DNA from: Pseudobdellovibrio exovorus JSS
Lineage (GTDB): Bacteria; Bdellovibrionota; Bdellovibrionia; Bdellovibrionales; Bdellovibrionaceae
Reading direction: 5' to 3'
Assembly (NCBI RefSeq): GCF_000348725.1
Contig: NC_020813.1
Coordinates: 1,526,248-1,590,247 of the forward strand
DNA length: 64,000 bases
Part shown: piece by piece, positions 37,293-46,758 of the stretch
Position numbering within the stretch: the stretch's first letter is position 1
Layout: each line of letters opens with the position of its first letter
Notes under the pieces: model-generated
Seen by the model: the letters and a program-made list of their open reading frames with translations, nothing else
Databases searched by the model: none
What the model was told of the DNA's origin: nothing
Translations under genes and position numbers: made by a program

Positions 37293-39135
37293 AAAGCTTT
37301 TCCAATTCAGTGAAGGTCTTTTCCACAGAAACAGGTCGACCATGGGGACAGAAGCTAGATAAAGCAAATTCATCCATGGACTGTAGAAGCTGTTGTATCT
37401 CGGCTATGCTAAGGCTTTGTCCGGCTCTGATAACAGAGTGACAAGCCATCGTTGCAAATAAATCTGAAATCTTTTTTTCGATAGCAAAACTGCCACCGCT
37501 GTTTAACAAATCCTGCGCCATCCGTTCAAAAACAACAGGCAAAGAAGAATCTTTTATAAGATGTGGAGCCGATTTGATACCTAATGACTCTGGGCCCAAC
37601 TGCTCGATTTCAAATCCCATCTTCTGAATTTCTTCAGAGTTTTTAAGTAGCACTTCTAATTTTTCTTCAGACAGATCAATCGCCAAAGGAAATAAATAGC
37701 TCTGCACTTGGAAGTTATTGTTTTTCCACGAGCGCATCAGAGACTCATAAACCACTCGCTCGTGAGCCGCGTGCTGATCCACGAATACTAGGCGATCTTC
37801 TTTCTGACAAATGATGTAAGTGAGATTCGCTTGTCCCAAAACCTGCAAAGAGGACCAGTAACCACGCACCTCGTTTGTCTGACGACCCTCTGTAGAGACC
37901 GAATCCATCACTCGCGATTCAACTCCTATTTCAGCTCGCTCTTGATAGGGCACCGAAAAAGAAGTCACAGAGAACGCAGATGAGGAGTTATTTGCTTCCT
38001 CAGCTGTGGAGGCAAAACTTTTACTTTTAAAATGTGTTTGTTCTAACGTGTGATCTGTAAACTTTAAAGTTTGCGATTCTGCAAAGAAGGGGCTTCCGTC
38101 ACCTGCATTGGCGCGAGCTATATCTGCCTGCATATCCACTTTAAGATTCTGCGGAATCCACGGAGCTTTTTCTAAAGCTTGTCGTAAGCAATGATGTACA
38201 GCACGGAAGGCTCCAGACGGATCTTGAAACTTAATCTGCGATTTTGTGGGATGAATGTTCACATCGATTTCATCCGGTTTACACTCAAGCCAAACAACGG
38301 CGTAAGGATACTCTCCGTGCATCAATAAACTGCGGTAGGCATCCATAACCGCCGTAATAATGGCACGATCTTGTACCCATCTGTTTTGTGCAAAGACCCA
38401 TATCTGTTTGGAAGTACGAGCCACATCATGCGGAGATGAAAAGACAACATGGCAGTTAAACGACGAATTCTGGCTTTGAGCCTCAAACAAAACTTTCTTT
38501 TCCAAAACGTCAGCGGCTCGTTCTAGACGAGTCGCTCTTTTAGGGTAAAATAATTGCAATTGCCCATTGGCGATAAGCTTAAACTCAACCCCATGATGCG
38601 CTAAAGCCAAGGCTTTAAAAACAGATTTAATCTGCGAAATTTCGCTGGATTCTGATTTCAAAAACTTCAAACGCGCCGGCACATTTTCAAATAGATTCTC
38701 AATTTGAATTTCAGTCCCCGCCGATTGAGAGCTCGGCTTCACTCCAGCTACTTTTCCAAAGACTGATTCAATCTGTGAAGGTTTTTTCTCTGTTTTATGA
38801 ATGCTTTTTAGCGTAAGCTGTGACACCGCTGCCGCACTGGCTAGGGCTTCACCGCGGAATCCAAATGTATGTAAATTCCAAAGATCGTCTGTCTGAGTGA
38901 TCTTGCTCGTCGCATGTCGCTGCAAAGCTTTTTCAAGATCAGATGAAAAAATACCGGAACCATTATCTTGTACCCGCACAAAACGTCCGCCTTCAGAAAC
39001 CTCAACCGTGATTTGATCACTTTGGGCATCAAGGCTATTTTCCATCAACTCCTTAACTAAGTGTGATGGACGTTCAACCACTTCCCCAGCAGCAATCTGA
39101 TTGACAATTTCAGAGGATAAAACCTGTATCGACAT
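37276..39135 (-). CDS. mutL: DNA mismatch repair protein MutL (endonuclease type)
   Basis: A 619-residue mismatch-repair ATPase. The N-terminal GHKL ATPase motifs are intact (ELMENSLDAQS, DNGSGI, 'HTFGFRGEALASAAAVS'). The C-terminal domain carries DQHAAHERVVYE near residue 450, the DQHA(x)2E(x)4E metal-binding motif of MutL proteins with nicking activity, plus ACHSVIRAG and CPHGRPV, which complete the site. It should therefore work without a separate MutH. A less conserved linker spans about 335-430. It precedes miaA in the same order as E. coli. Start ATG has TAGGAA upstream. Confidence 0.97.
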   Translation of the reverse strand: MSIQVLSSEIVNQIAAGEVVERPSHLVKELMENSLDAQSDQITVEVSEGGRFVRVQDNGSGIFSSDLEKALQRHATSKITQTDDLWNLHTFGFRGEALASAAAVSQLTLKSIHKTEKKPSQIESVFGKVAGVKPSSQSAGTEIQIENLFENVPARLKFLKSESSEISQIKSVFKALALAHHGVEFKLIANGQLQLFYPKRATRLERAADVLEKKVLFEAQSQNSSFNCHVVFSSPHDVARTSKQIWVFAQNRWVQDRAIITAVMDAYRSLLMHGEYPYAVVWLECKPDEIDVNIHPTKSQIKFQDPSGAFRAVHHCLRQALEKAPWIPQNLKVDMQADIARANAGDGSPFFAESQTLKFTDHTLEQTHFKSKSFASTAEEANNSSSAFSVTSFSVPYQERAEIGVESRVMDSVSTEGRQTNEVRGYWSSLQVLGQANLTYIICQKEDRLVFVDQHAAHERVVYESLMRSWKNNNFQVQSYLFPLAIDLSEEKLEVLLKNSEEIQKMGFEIEQLGPESLGIKSAPHLIKDSSLPVVFERMAQDLLNSGGSFAIEKKISDLFATMACHSVIRAGQSLSIAEIQQLLQSMDEFALSSFCPHGRPVSVEKTFTELEKLFGRIN

Positions 39136-39147
39136 ATAATAAAATTC

Positions 39148-39975
39148 CTAAAACAAATACGACAAACCAAAGCCTGCGTAGCTGGCTTTATCAAAATAAT
39201 ATTTGATCGCCACATCAATCGCATTTTTCTTATTGAGTTTAATAAGCCAACCACCCTCTAAGAAAAGCCCGCCAGTCACATCATGCAGATCATATTTTCT
39301 TTGTGGAGTTTCAACTGTCAGCATGGATACATGTGTGAACAAACCACCGCCAACCCGAACTTCCCCTTTAGGATAAGTGATCACCGAACTTGAAAAACCG
39401 AAGTCCCCCCAGAGTTTAAAACCATTGGCAGATCCGCCGGTCTTCTGCGCGTAGTATTTGGGGGCTCCATAGGAACCAATAACACTCCAAGAAACCAATG
39501 AGATCGACTTATACCCAATCGCTATAAGATCGGCGATTTGCTCATCTCCCATTGTTTTTTCATGGTAATTAATCAATTGAACGGTGATGCCACCATATCC
39601 CGAGTTGAAGTCATTAAACTCTTCTTCTTCATTGCTACGCGAAGGAGTATCAGGCATCTGACCCTGCCGTTGCCGCTCTTCTTCCAGAAGCAGATCGTCT
39701 AAATCTTTAGGAACAATTCGGCCCTTACCCTCAATATCGAGTTCGTAATCCACGATGTAACCAATACGACCATCCTTTAGGCGAATGCGATAGAAAGGTC
39801 CGTAAGTCTTATCTGAAATTTGATAGGCTTCCCCAGAACGAACGTAATCGATGATCTCAGAGTCAAAATCTCCGGCCTTATAGATTTCAACCTCGGATCC
39901 GATAATTGTCGCATTTTGTGCGGCCAAAAGAGGTTGAGATAAAACAAAAAAACAGAGCAATGCTAGGTATCTCAC
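39148..39975 (-). CDS. Exported SH3-domain / outer-membrane barrel protein
   Basis: A 275-residue protein with a Sec signal peptide (residues 1-18, ending LLAA). A bacterial SH3-like domain occupies about 22-85 ('VEIYKAGDFDSEIIDYVRSGEAYQ'), an acidic Glu-rich linker about 95-120, and a beta-rich region ends ...GFGLSYLF, a typical barrel terminus. SH3 domains often bind peptidoglycan or its peptides, so it may tie the outer membrane to the wall; this is inference. It sits 12 bases upstream of mutL, possibly on the same transcript, which is an odd partner for a repair gene. Confidence 0.7.
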   Translation of the reverse strand: MRYLALLCFFVLSQPLLAAQNATIIGSEVEIYKAGDFDSEIIDYVRSGEAYQISDKTYGPFYRIRLKDGRIGYIVDYELDIEGKGRIVPKDLDDLLLEEERQRQGQMPDTPSRSNEEEEFNDFNSGYGGITVQLINYHEKTMGDEQIADLIAIGYKSISLVSWSVIGSYGAPKYYAQKTGGSANGFKLWGDFGFSSSVITYPKGEVRVGGGLFTHVSMLTVETPQRKYDLHDVTGGLFLEGGWLIKLNKKNAIDVAIKYYFDKASYAGFGLSYLF

Positions 39976-40000
39976 AGTCCTGCATTATAGTAGGTTTATA

Positions 40001-40405
40001 TCAGATTTTTAAAGAGAGATTTTGCCCTTTGACTTCTTTTTTTACAGGTAAAACCACTGGAGGACGCAATAGATGCTCTGGAGATTCAGATCGTCTATCT
40101 AAAAATGCTTTAATTTTAAGCCCTGCTTGCTCTGGGCTTCTGACATAAACAACTGGGTCAAATCCACAGTTGCGGCAGATCATCGATGTCCGCCATCTTG
40201 TTTGCGCAAAAGTCTCGGCCACAATCAAAAGTAGACCCACAATGAGCAGACCACGAGGATCTAGGCCCTTAAAAATTGCGTATGTCAGCGTAATACCCAA
40301 CAGCACCAAACCCAAGACATCCATAAGCCCGAGATGCTTATTGACGTACACTTTTCGTTCGACTTTGCAGAAGGCACAATAACAAGATTTTCTTTGCACT
40401 AACAT
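40001..40405 (-). CDS. Hypothetical membrane protein with zinc-ribbon-like cysteines
   Basis: A 134-residue protein. Two cysteine pairs (CAFC near residue 11 and CRNC near 77) flank two membrane helices (about 28-45 and 52-70). The C-terminal tail is basic and proline-containing. The cysteine pairs could form a split zinc ribbon. I do not recognise the family. I placed the start at MLVQRKSC because the upstream extension is basic and unlike the rest and overlaps the divergent promoter region. It ends 25 bases before the SH3/barrel gene. Confidence 0.55.
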   Translation of the reverse strand: MLVQRKSCYCAFCKVERKVYVNKHLGLMDVLGLVLLGITLTYAIFKGLDPRGLLIVGLLLIVAETFAQTRWRTSMICRNCGFDPVVYVRSPEQAGLKIKAFLDRRSESPEHLLRPPVVLPVKKEVKGQNLSLKI

Positions 40406-40451
40406 AATACTAGTTTGCCAAATTTCAGTTTTATTTTCTATTCTGGATAGT

Positions 40452-40961
40452 ATGGATCTAAATAACCTCGTCCTAAGACCTAACTGCCTGATGACCAAAT
40501 ACCCTTTGGTTTTCATCTCAGCCCCGCGTAGTTTGTTTTACCATGAAAAGTTGGGTGGCCAGCTTCAGGACTTTATTGAAGCCCATGGCTATGTTGTGCA
40601 CTCTCCGGCCATGCCTTTTCGCTCCCAATCCTTGCGTCAGCGCTATTTGCAAAGCTGGCTACAAAGACAGACAGATGCTGCTTTCCACTTTATTCTTGCG
40701 GAAGACACCTATCAGGAGCTTAAGGATGTCCTACCACTCAACTCCAACAGCACCTTTACCCGACTTCCCGTAGCTCATTTAAATAACTCAGCGGCAAAGC
40801 CTTTAACAGAACCTCTGTTTTACAAATACCATCGCCTATTCAGTCTTTTGTTAGGAGTCAAAGCCCCACCTTACCAACAGGTATTGCTGGATAGACGTTT
40901 AGAGTTTTACGATCGTTTTCTTGACCATTGCGTAGAACTTGCTGAAAATGAAGTCATATGA
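40452..40961 (+). CDS. Hypothetical protein
   Basis: A 169-residue soluble protein of unknown function. It begins (after a possible second start at Met14) with KYPLVFISAPRSLFYHEKLGGQLQDFIEAHGY, a strand-helix pattern resembling the start of an alpha/beta-hydrolase or Rossmann-like fold, but I see no catalytic motif. It is rich in Leu, Arg, His and Tyr. It overlaps the next gene by four bases (ATGA), so the two are probably translated together. The start is uncertain: ATG at codon 1 has GGATA upstream, codon 14 has none. Confidence 0.6.
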   Translation: MDLNNLVLRPNCLMTKYPLVFISAPRSLFYHEKLGGQLQDFIEAHGYVVHSPAMPFRSQSLRQRYLQSWLQRQTDAAFHFILAEDTYQELKDVLPLNSNSTFTRLPVAHLNNSAAKPLTEPLFYKYHRLFSLLLGVKAPPYQQVLLDRRLEFYDRFLDHCVELAENEVI

Positions 40962-41497
40962 GAGACGTTACACCCAATCAGCAAGCTACCATTGATTTAA
41001 AAGATCTTGTTCGATATCTGATTGAGTTCATCAAACATCCCACTCAAAAAATCTCTCAACTTCCCAACTGGAATTGGCCAAGTCTTTTTGCATTTCATCT
41101 TCTGCTGGCCATTCTATCAGGAGTCATCGCAGGTCTACTAAAACTGAATATCCTAAGAGTTCTTTTTGGGCTCTTTTTGATGCCCATCATTTCAACCCTT
41201 AGCGCCCTTCTGATGAGTCTTTTTCTTTATTACTATTTTCAATTTTTTGAAAATAAGACGGAAAGCTTCCGCAAGATTTTCACCTTGGTCGCTCTGTCTT
41301 CAGTTCCTTTTTATTTATTTCAGACTTTATCTGAATACTTTGCACCGATTTCACTTATCGGCTTCGCCTTCACTTCATTACTAGGAGTGATCGGACTTTG
41401 TGATAATTTCAGAGTGGAACGTAAGCGTGCCTATCAGCTGATAGGCACTGTTTTCGGTCTTGTTGTTCTGCTTTGGTTAGCAAATCAATTTATTTAG
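40958..41497 (+). CDS. Yip1-like membrane protein
   Basis: A 179-residue protein with a short amphipathic N-terminus ('DLVRYLIEFIKHPTQKISQLP') and about five membrane helices. The N-terminal pattern followed by clustered helices resembles the bacterial YIP1/DUF family of unknown function. It is coupled to the preceding gene by a four-base overlap and runs convergently into dut, five bases away, with no terminator visible between them. Confidence 0.6.
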   Translation: MRDVTPNQQATIDLKDLVRYLIEFIKHPTQKISQLPNWNWPSLFAFHLLLAILSGVIAGLLKLNILRVLFGLFLMPIISTLSALLMSLFLYYYFQFFENKTESFRKIFTLVALSSVPFYLFQTLSEYFAPISLIGFAFTSLLGVIGLCDNFRVERKRAYQLIGTVFGLVVLLWLANQFI

Positions 41498-41502
41498 AAT
41501 GA

Positions 41503-41946
41503 TTATGTTTTCCCTGTAGAACCAAAGCCACCTGCACCACGTGCGGTATCGCCAAGTTCTTCGACAACTTCAAATTGCGCTTGATAGATCGGACAAATCA
41601 CCAACTGAGCACAGCGATCTTGATCTTGAATCACAATATCTTCTTGCCCTAGGTTCACTAAGATAATTTTAACTTCACCACGATAGTCAGCATCAATAGT
41701 GCCTGGGGAATTCATCAAGGTTAAGCCATGTTTAGCTGCCCAACCACTGCGTGGTCGCGATTGAATCTCGTATCCGAAAGGAATCTCGAATGACAACCCT
41801 GTCGGAATCATCACACGCTCACCTTTTTTTAACGTGATAGAATCACCACTTAGTTGTGCACGCACATCAAAACCACTAGCTCCTGCTGACTGATACGCTG
41901 GCAATTCACCTTTATAATGTTCCCATTTTTTAATTTTGACTTTCAT
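41503..41946 (-). CDS. dut: dUTP diphosphatase
   Basis: A 147-residue homotrimeric enzyme that splits dUTP into dUMP and pyrophosphate, keeping uracil out of DNA. All five family motifs appear: 'ASGFDVRA', 'RPRSGWAAKHG', 'GTIDADYRGEV', 'RCAQLVI' and the C-terminal GAGGFGSTG. The start ATG has GAGGGG four bases upstream. It follows the M16 peptidase gene by about 25 bases, likely at the end of the long translation operon. Confidence 0.97.
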   Translation of the reverse strand: MKVKIKKWEHYKGELPAYQSAGASGFDVRAQLSGDSITLKKGERVMIPTGLSFEIPFGYEIQSRPRSGWAAKHGLTLMNSPGTIDADYRGEVKIILVNLGQEDIVIQDQDRCAQLVICPIYQAQFEVVEELGDTARGAGGFGSTGKT

Positions 41947-41970
41947 ACATACCCCTCAATTTAGATAATT

Positions 41971-43245
41971 TTAATTTTTTGAAAAATCGAAATCTTGAAG
42001 CCATTGCTGATGGCCTTGCAAGTTAGGCCCCATCAATACGACCGACATCTTGTCTAGGTCTAAGTATTTTGCAATATACTGATTCATCGACTCTACAGAT
42101 ATCTTTTCTATTTCTTCAATGACATTACTCACTGGCTTGTAGCGCTCGAAAACCATCTCATTGACTCCTAAAGAAGACATGCGGTTTTCAATATCATCAG
42201 ATCCCATTAGAAGCTGGCCGCGCACCTGTGTCTTAAATAACGTCAGATCGCTACTGCGCACCCCTTGTTTTTTAAGTTTCGCAAATTCATCTTTAATAAT
42301 CTGCATGACTTTTTTCACATTCGCAGAATCAGTCCCTGCATAAACAGAGATATTACCTGAATCCACATTCGTGTTTAGACTAGAAAACACTGTATACGCC
42401 AAGCCCTGTTTTTCACGAATGGCTTGATACAGACGTGAGGTCATTCCCCCACCCAACAATGAATTCAAAACCAAAGCTTCAAAGCGAAATTTATCGTTAA
42501 AGCTCGTAGAAGGTAATCCCACTAAAACATGGGCCTGTTCCATGTCCCGTTCAAATATTTTACGATAGCGTTTCCATCGAGGAGCACGGCGATTGCTCTT
42601 CGCTGAAAATTTCTTGCGATTCTTAAATAGACGCTGACACTCAATAACCAACTGATCATGCTCTAAAGGACCAGCGGCACTGATAATCAAATTTTTACCT
42701 TGATAGAAATGACGATAGAACTCAAATATCTTCTTCTGAGTCATCTTCGTGATTGTTTCTGCCTGCCCTAATATTTGACGACTTAAAGGATGATTTTTGT
42801 AAACCCCCTCATAGAAGTAGTCATAGATCAATTCTTCTGGCAGATCGTCACACATCGCGATCTCTTGCAAAATGACTTTCTTTTCTAAGTCGAAATCCTT
42901 TTGCGAGATTTTCATATTACAAACAAGATCAGCCAATACCTCTAAACCAATTCTCCAGTCTTCTTTTAAAACTGTACAATGGTAGTTCGTGTATTCACGT
43001 GTGGTGTAAGCATTTAACTCTCCACCCAAAGATTCTAATGATTTTGCAATTTGATAGGCATTACGAGTTTTCGTGCCTTTAAAAACCAGATGCTCTACGA
43101 AGTGAGAGATTCCAACTTCTTCTGGTTTTTCATCGCGAGTTCCAGTTAGAACCCAAACTCCGATCGACACTGACTTTGAGTGCGGATGATGTTCAGTCAC
43201 AATCCGCACTCCGTTAGGTAAAACTGACTTCTTAAATACGTCCAT
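41971..43245 (-). CDS. M16 family zinc metallopeptidase
   Basis: A 424-residue peptidase of the pitrilysin/processing-peptidase class. The inverted zinc motif HFVEH lies at about residues 47-51, with the downstream Glu in 'EVILQEIAMCDD' near 129. The 'LLGGGMTSRLYQAIREKQGLAYTVFS' block is the usual substrate-contact region. No signal peptide is visible, so it is probably cytoplasmic. It starts 14 bases after the pnp stop; pnp followed by an M16 peptidase and dut is a common order in diverse bacteria. Confidence 0.93.
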   Translation of the reverse strand: MDVFKKSVLPNGVRIVTEHHPHSKSVSIGVWVLTGTRDEKPEEVGISHFVEHLVFKGTKTRNAYQIAKSLESLGGELNAYTTREYTNYHCTVLKEDWRIGLEVLADLVCNMKISQKDFDLEKKVILQEIAMCDDLPEELIYDYFYEGVYKNHPLSRQILGQAETITKMTQKKIFEFYRHFYQGKNLIISAAGPLEHDQLVIECQRLFKNRKKFSAKSNRRAPRWKRYRKIFERDMEQAHVLVGLPSTSFNDKFRFEALVLNSLLGGGMTSRLYQAIREKQGLAYTVFSSLNTNVDSGNISVYAGTDSANVKKVMQIIKDEFAKLKKQGVRSSDLTLFKTQVRGQLLMGSDDIENRMSSLGVNEMVFERYKPVSNVIEEIEKISVESMNQYIAKYLDLDKMSVVLMGPNLQGHQQWLQDFDFSKN

Positions 43246-43259
43246 CAGTCTTGAATGAA

Positions 43260-45356
43260 TTACTGTAATAAAGCTTTACGAGAAAGTTTGATACGACCTG
43301 CGCGATCTACTTCAAGAACTTTCACATCAACCATTTCGCCCTCTTTAAGAACATCCGTCACTTGACGAACTCTTTCATTGGCGATTTCAGAGATGTGTAA
43401 AAGACCTTGTGTATTTGGCAAGATTTCAACGAAGGCACCAAATTCTGCGATTTTGATAACCTTACCTTGGTAAGTCTTACCAACTTCAGCTTCAGCACAG
43501 ATAGCTTCGATGATAGCAATAGCTTTCTTCGTAGCTGCTGGATCAGCCGAGGCGATATTGATCGTACCATCATCTTGGATTTCAATCTTAACACCTGTTT
43601 GTTCAGTGATGCTGCGGATTGTTTTACCACCAGAACCGATAACTTCACGGATTTTGTCTGGTTTGATTTTGATAGTTTCAATTCTTGGAGCAAATTCAGA
43701 GATCTGACCACGAGGTACGTTGATCACTTTTTCCATCTCGTTCAAGATGTGTAAACGACCTTCACGAGCTTGATTCAACGCTGTTTCCATTACGGCAAAA
43801 CTTACAGAGTCAATTTTGATATCCATTTGAACTGCTGTAATACCATTAGCTGTACCCGCAACTTTAAAGTCCATATCACCTAAGTGATCTTCATCACCCA
43901 AGATATCAGAAAGAACCGCTACGCGATCACCTTCTTTAATCAGACCCATCGCGATACCCGCTACGTTACCTTTAATTTTAACACCTGCATCTAATAGAGC
44001 TAATGTACTGGCGCACACAGTTCCCATTGAGCTTGAACCATTACTTTCAAGTACTTCGCCTACGATACGGATTGTATATGGGAAGTTAACATGATCTGGG
44101 ATAACAGCTTTGATCGCGCGTTCAGCCAAGTTACCATGACCGATTTCACGACGGCCTTGACCACCAAAACGACCTGTTTCACCAACAGAGTATGGAGGGA
44201 AGTTGTAATGCAATAAGAATTTTTTCTTGTAGCTGCCTTCTAGTGCTTCGATTGATTGTTCATCATCCGCAGTACCTAAAGTTACAGTACCAAGACATTG
44301 CGTTTCGCCACGAGTGAATAAGCCAGAGCCGTGCGCACGAGGTAAGATACCTACTTCGTTAGAGATAGAACGTACAGTTTTCAAATCGCGGCCATCAATA
44401 CGAGAGCCTTTATCTAAAATCATAGCACGAGCTACTTTGTACTTCACATCTTCAACGATGTTGCTTAATTCTTTTTCTCTTTGAGATTTCAATTTATCGT
44501 CAGCGATATTTTGTACTAAAGCTTCTTTAGCCGTAGTTTTCGCAGCATCAAAAGCAGCGTAGCGCTCTTGTTTAACTTTCATCGACATCGCTTTTTCAAT
44601 TAGCGGAGTCAATAAGCTCTCAGCCGCTGTCTTGAAGTCAGCATCGATAACCGCAGGAACAAATGCACGTTTAGGTACAGATCCTGTTTTTTCGCGTAAC
44701 TCTTCTTGAATTTGTAATAATGGCAATAATGATTGGTGACCGAATTTCAATGCAGCTAAGGCGTCTGCTTCAGAGATGAATTGAGCTTCACCTTCTACCA
44801 TCAAGATACCATTTTTAGTTCCTGATACGATGATGTTCATATCAGATTTAGCTTTTTGCTCTGGTGTTGGATTCGCAATGAATTGTCCGTCTACACGGCC
44901 AACCATACATGCCGCCGTTGGACCACCGAACGGAATATCAGAAATGTGCAAAGCAGCAGAGGCTCCTAATGAAGCTAAAATTTCTACTGGGAACGCACCA
45001 TCAGCACTCAATACAGTCGCTACGATTTGAGTGTCATTCATGTATCCTTCAGGAAACAATGGACGAATTGGGCGATCGATAATACGTGCATTTAAAACAG
45101 ATTCTGTTGATGGTTTACCTTCACGTTTAAAGTAACCGCCTGGGATTTTACCAATCGCATAGAATTTTTCGATGAACTCTACAGAAAGTGGAAAGAAACC
45201 TTGATCCGGCTTCGCTTGTCTAGCGGAAACAGCTGTAACAAGAACCATGTTGTTACCAGAAGAAACTAAAACAGATCCATCAGATTGTTTCGCCAGTCTT
45301 CCTGTTTCGATTTTAATTTGCTGTCCTGCAATTGTAGTGGTGACTGTGTTGATCAT
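43260..45356 (-). CDS. pnp: Polyribonucleotide nucleotidyltransferase (PNPase)
   Basis: A 698-residue 3'-to-5' phosphorolytic exoribonuclease of the RNA degradosome. It has two RNase PH domains separated by a helical linker (second domain with 'GLFTRGETQCLGTVTLGT' and 'RRREIGHGNLAERA'-type motifs), then a KH domain ('IREVIGSGGKTIRSI') and an S1 domain ending RIKLSRKALLQ. The start ATG follows TAAAGGAG. Two stable hairpins between rpsO and pnp may control it. Confidence 0.97.
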   Translation of the reverse strand: MINTVTTTIAGQQIKIETGRLAKQSDGSVLVSSGNNMVLVTAVSARQAKPDQGFFPLSVEFIEKFYAIGKIPGGYFKREGKPSTESVLNARIIDRPIRPLFPEGYMNDTQIVATVLSADGAFPVEILASLGASAALHISDIPFGGPTAACMVGRVDGQFIANPTPEQKAKSDMNIIVSGTKNGILMVEGEAQFISEADALAALKFGHQSLLPLLQIQEELREKTGSVPKRAFVPAVIDADFKTAAESLLTPLIEKAMSMKVKQERYAAFDAAKTTAKEALVQNIADDKLKSQREKELSNIVEDVKYKVARAMILDKGSRIDGRDLKTVRSISNEVGILPRAHGSGLFTRGETQCLGTVTLGTADDEQSIEALEGSYKKKFLLHYNFPPYSVGETGRFGGQGRREIGHGNLAERAIKAVIPDHVNFPYTIRIVGEVLESNGSSSMGTVCASTLALLDAGVKIKGNVAGIAMGLIKEGDRVAVLSDILGDEDHLGDMDFKVAGTANGITAVQMDIKIDSVSFAVMETALNQAREGRLHILNEMEKVINVPRGQISEFAPRIETIKIKPDKIREVIGSGGKTIRSITEQTGVKIEIQDDGTINIASADPAATKKAIAIIEAICAEAEVGKTYQGKVIKIAEFGAFVEILPNTQGLLHISEIANERVRQVTDVLKEGEMVDVKVLEVDRAGRIKLSRKALLQ

Positions 45357-45397
45357 ATAACTCCTTTATTATCACTGAGTCGGTCATTGAACTGGTC

Positions 45398-45465
45398 TTA
45401 GAGCTTTGAAAAGATGAATTCAGTATAAAGCTCTAAAACTTCGAAGGCCCTTTTGCGGGCCTTCG
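45398..45465 (-). promoter_or_regulatory. pnp leader: two tandem hairpins
   Basis: Between rpsO and pnp the mRNA can form a 9-bp perfect stem (CGAAGGCCC/GGGCCTTCG, 6-base loop; 45442-45465), followed by a 10-bp perfect stem (TTAGAGCTTT/AAAGCTCTAA, 19-base loop; 45398-45436). The first lacks a proper U-tract, so it is a weak terminator at best. The layout recalls the E. coli pnp leader cut by RNase III. Confidence 0.6.
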
Positions 45466-45483
45466 GGGTATTTCGAATTTTGA

Positions 45484-45753
45484 TTACTTACGGATATCAA
45501 GTGCCGCGATTAGTTTTTCATAACGGCTTTGGTCTTTTGATTTTAAGTAGTCTAACAATTTACGACGTTGGTTAACCGCGCGGATTAGACCCATACGACC
45601 GTGATTGTCTTTCTTGTGTGTTTGGAAGTGTCCTGACATTTCGTTGATTCTTGCAGTTAACAAGGCAACTTGAACTTCAGGTGAACCTGTATCCAAATCA
45701 GATGTTTTGAATTTTTTTAAAATTTCGGCTTTTTGTACTTTTGTAACGGCCAT
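45484..45753 (-). CDS. rpsO: 30S ribosomal protein S15
   Basis: An 89-residue primary 16S rRNA-binding protein. The sequence [35 protein letters not shown] and '[29 protein letters not shown]' is typical S15, of normal length. The start ATG follows AGGAG. The upstream region holds a small inverted repeat (CGTCA gcca TGACG) in the leader and a possible promoter inside the truB-rpsO gap. It is placed before pnp as in E. coli. Confidence 0.98.
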   Translation of the reverse strand: MAVTKVQKAEILKKFKTSDLDTGSPEVQVALLTARINEMSGHFQTHKKDNHGRMGLIRAVNQRRKLLDYLKSKDQSRYEKLIAALDIRK

Positions 45754-45870
45754 TAACGTTTCTCCTGTTTAGAGTCTTGCGACTGGTTAGATCCTCAATA
45801 ACGTCATGGCTGACGATACCAAAGATAGAGGTCAATTTTTAGCAATCTCGGGGAAAATATTCAAGGGTTT

Positions 45871-46758
45871 TCAACAGTTAAAGACTCTTTTAATTTTAAA
45901 GCCCTGCTGTTTTTCAAGCCCTACTAAGGCCAGCAAGCGACCCTTTTCTTCGGGTAAGATTTGAATGATTTCATCTTGATCTGGATTGAAGCGCGAAATC
46001 AACTGTGATCGTAATGAGTGACTGATTTGACCATTTTTCATCAAAACAGCATCCTGACCTTTTACCCGAATAGACTTCACACCTTTAAGAGCCTTATCCA
46101 AAGGGACCAATTTTCTGCTTACTTCTTGGGCTTCCATAGAGGCTAGCTCAGCTAAAGTCATCGCTTCTGTTAAGTTGTACTGGTGAGATGAAGTTCTTTC
46201 CAAGCTGGCCATGGCTGCCCCACACCCCATGCGATCACCTAAAAGCTGAACCCATGAACGAATAAAACTACCTTTAGAACAGTGTAAGTGAAACTTTAAG
46301 GGCTCTTGGTGAGTCACATTCCAGAAAGCCATCTTCTTTTGAGGTTGCTCGATCTGCACGCCTTCACGGGCATACTCGTACAGCTTTTTACCATCTACTT
46401 TTTTTGCAGAAAACATCGGAATAGGAAGTTGAAACTCACCCACCAACGACAGTGCTAACTCTTGAATCTGCCCCTCTGAACACTGCACTTGTTTTTCAGC
46501 TAAAATCTGACCTGTAATGTCTAATGTATCTGTAGTCACCCCAGGACGAATACCTACGGCATAGGATTTATCACCTTCAGTGACATAAGAGCTAAGCTTA
46601 GTGGCTTCACCAATAAGTAAAACCATCAGGCCCGTTGCCATAGGGTCTAAAGTTCCCGAGTGCCCTACTTCTTTAGTTTTTAATAGATAGCGAACACGAC
46701 TGACCACATCGTGACTGGTCATCCCTGCCGGCTTGTTTATAAGTAATAATCCGTTCAA
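45871..46758 (-). CDS. truB: tRNA pseudouridine(55) synthase
   Basis: A 295-residue enzyme that makes pseudouridine 55 in the T-loop of tRNAs. The N-terminal MNGLLLINKPAGMTSHDVVSRVR and the catalytic block GHSGTLDPMATGLMVLLIG (Asp near 38) define TruB. A C-terminal PUA-like region (about 225-290) is present. It begins at a TTG that overlaps the rbfA stop codon (TTGA), so translation is coupled. Confidence 0.96.
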   Translation of the reverse strand: MNGLLLINKPAGMTSHDVVSRVRYLLKTKEVGHSGTLDPMATGLMVLLIGEATKLSSYVTEGDKSYAVGIRPGVTTDTLDITGQILAEKQVQCSEGQIQELALSLVGEFQLPIPMFSAKKVDGKKLYEYAREGVQIEQPQKKMAFWNVTHQEPLKFHLHCSKGSFIRSWVQLLGDRMGCGAAMASLERTSSHQYNLTEAMTLAELASMEAQEVSRKLVPLDKALKGVKSIRVKGQDAVLMKNGQISHSLRSQLISRFNPDQDEIIQILPEEKGRLLALVGLEKQQGFKIKRVFNC

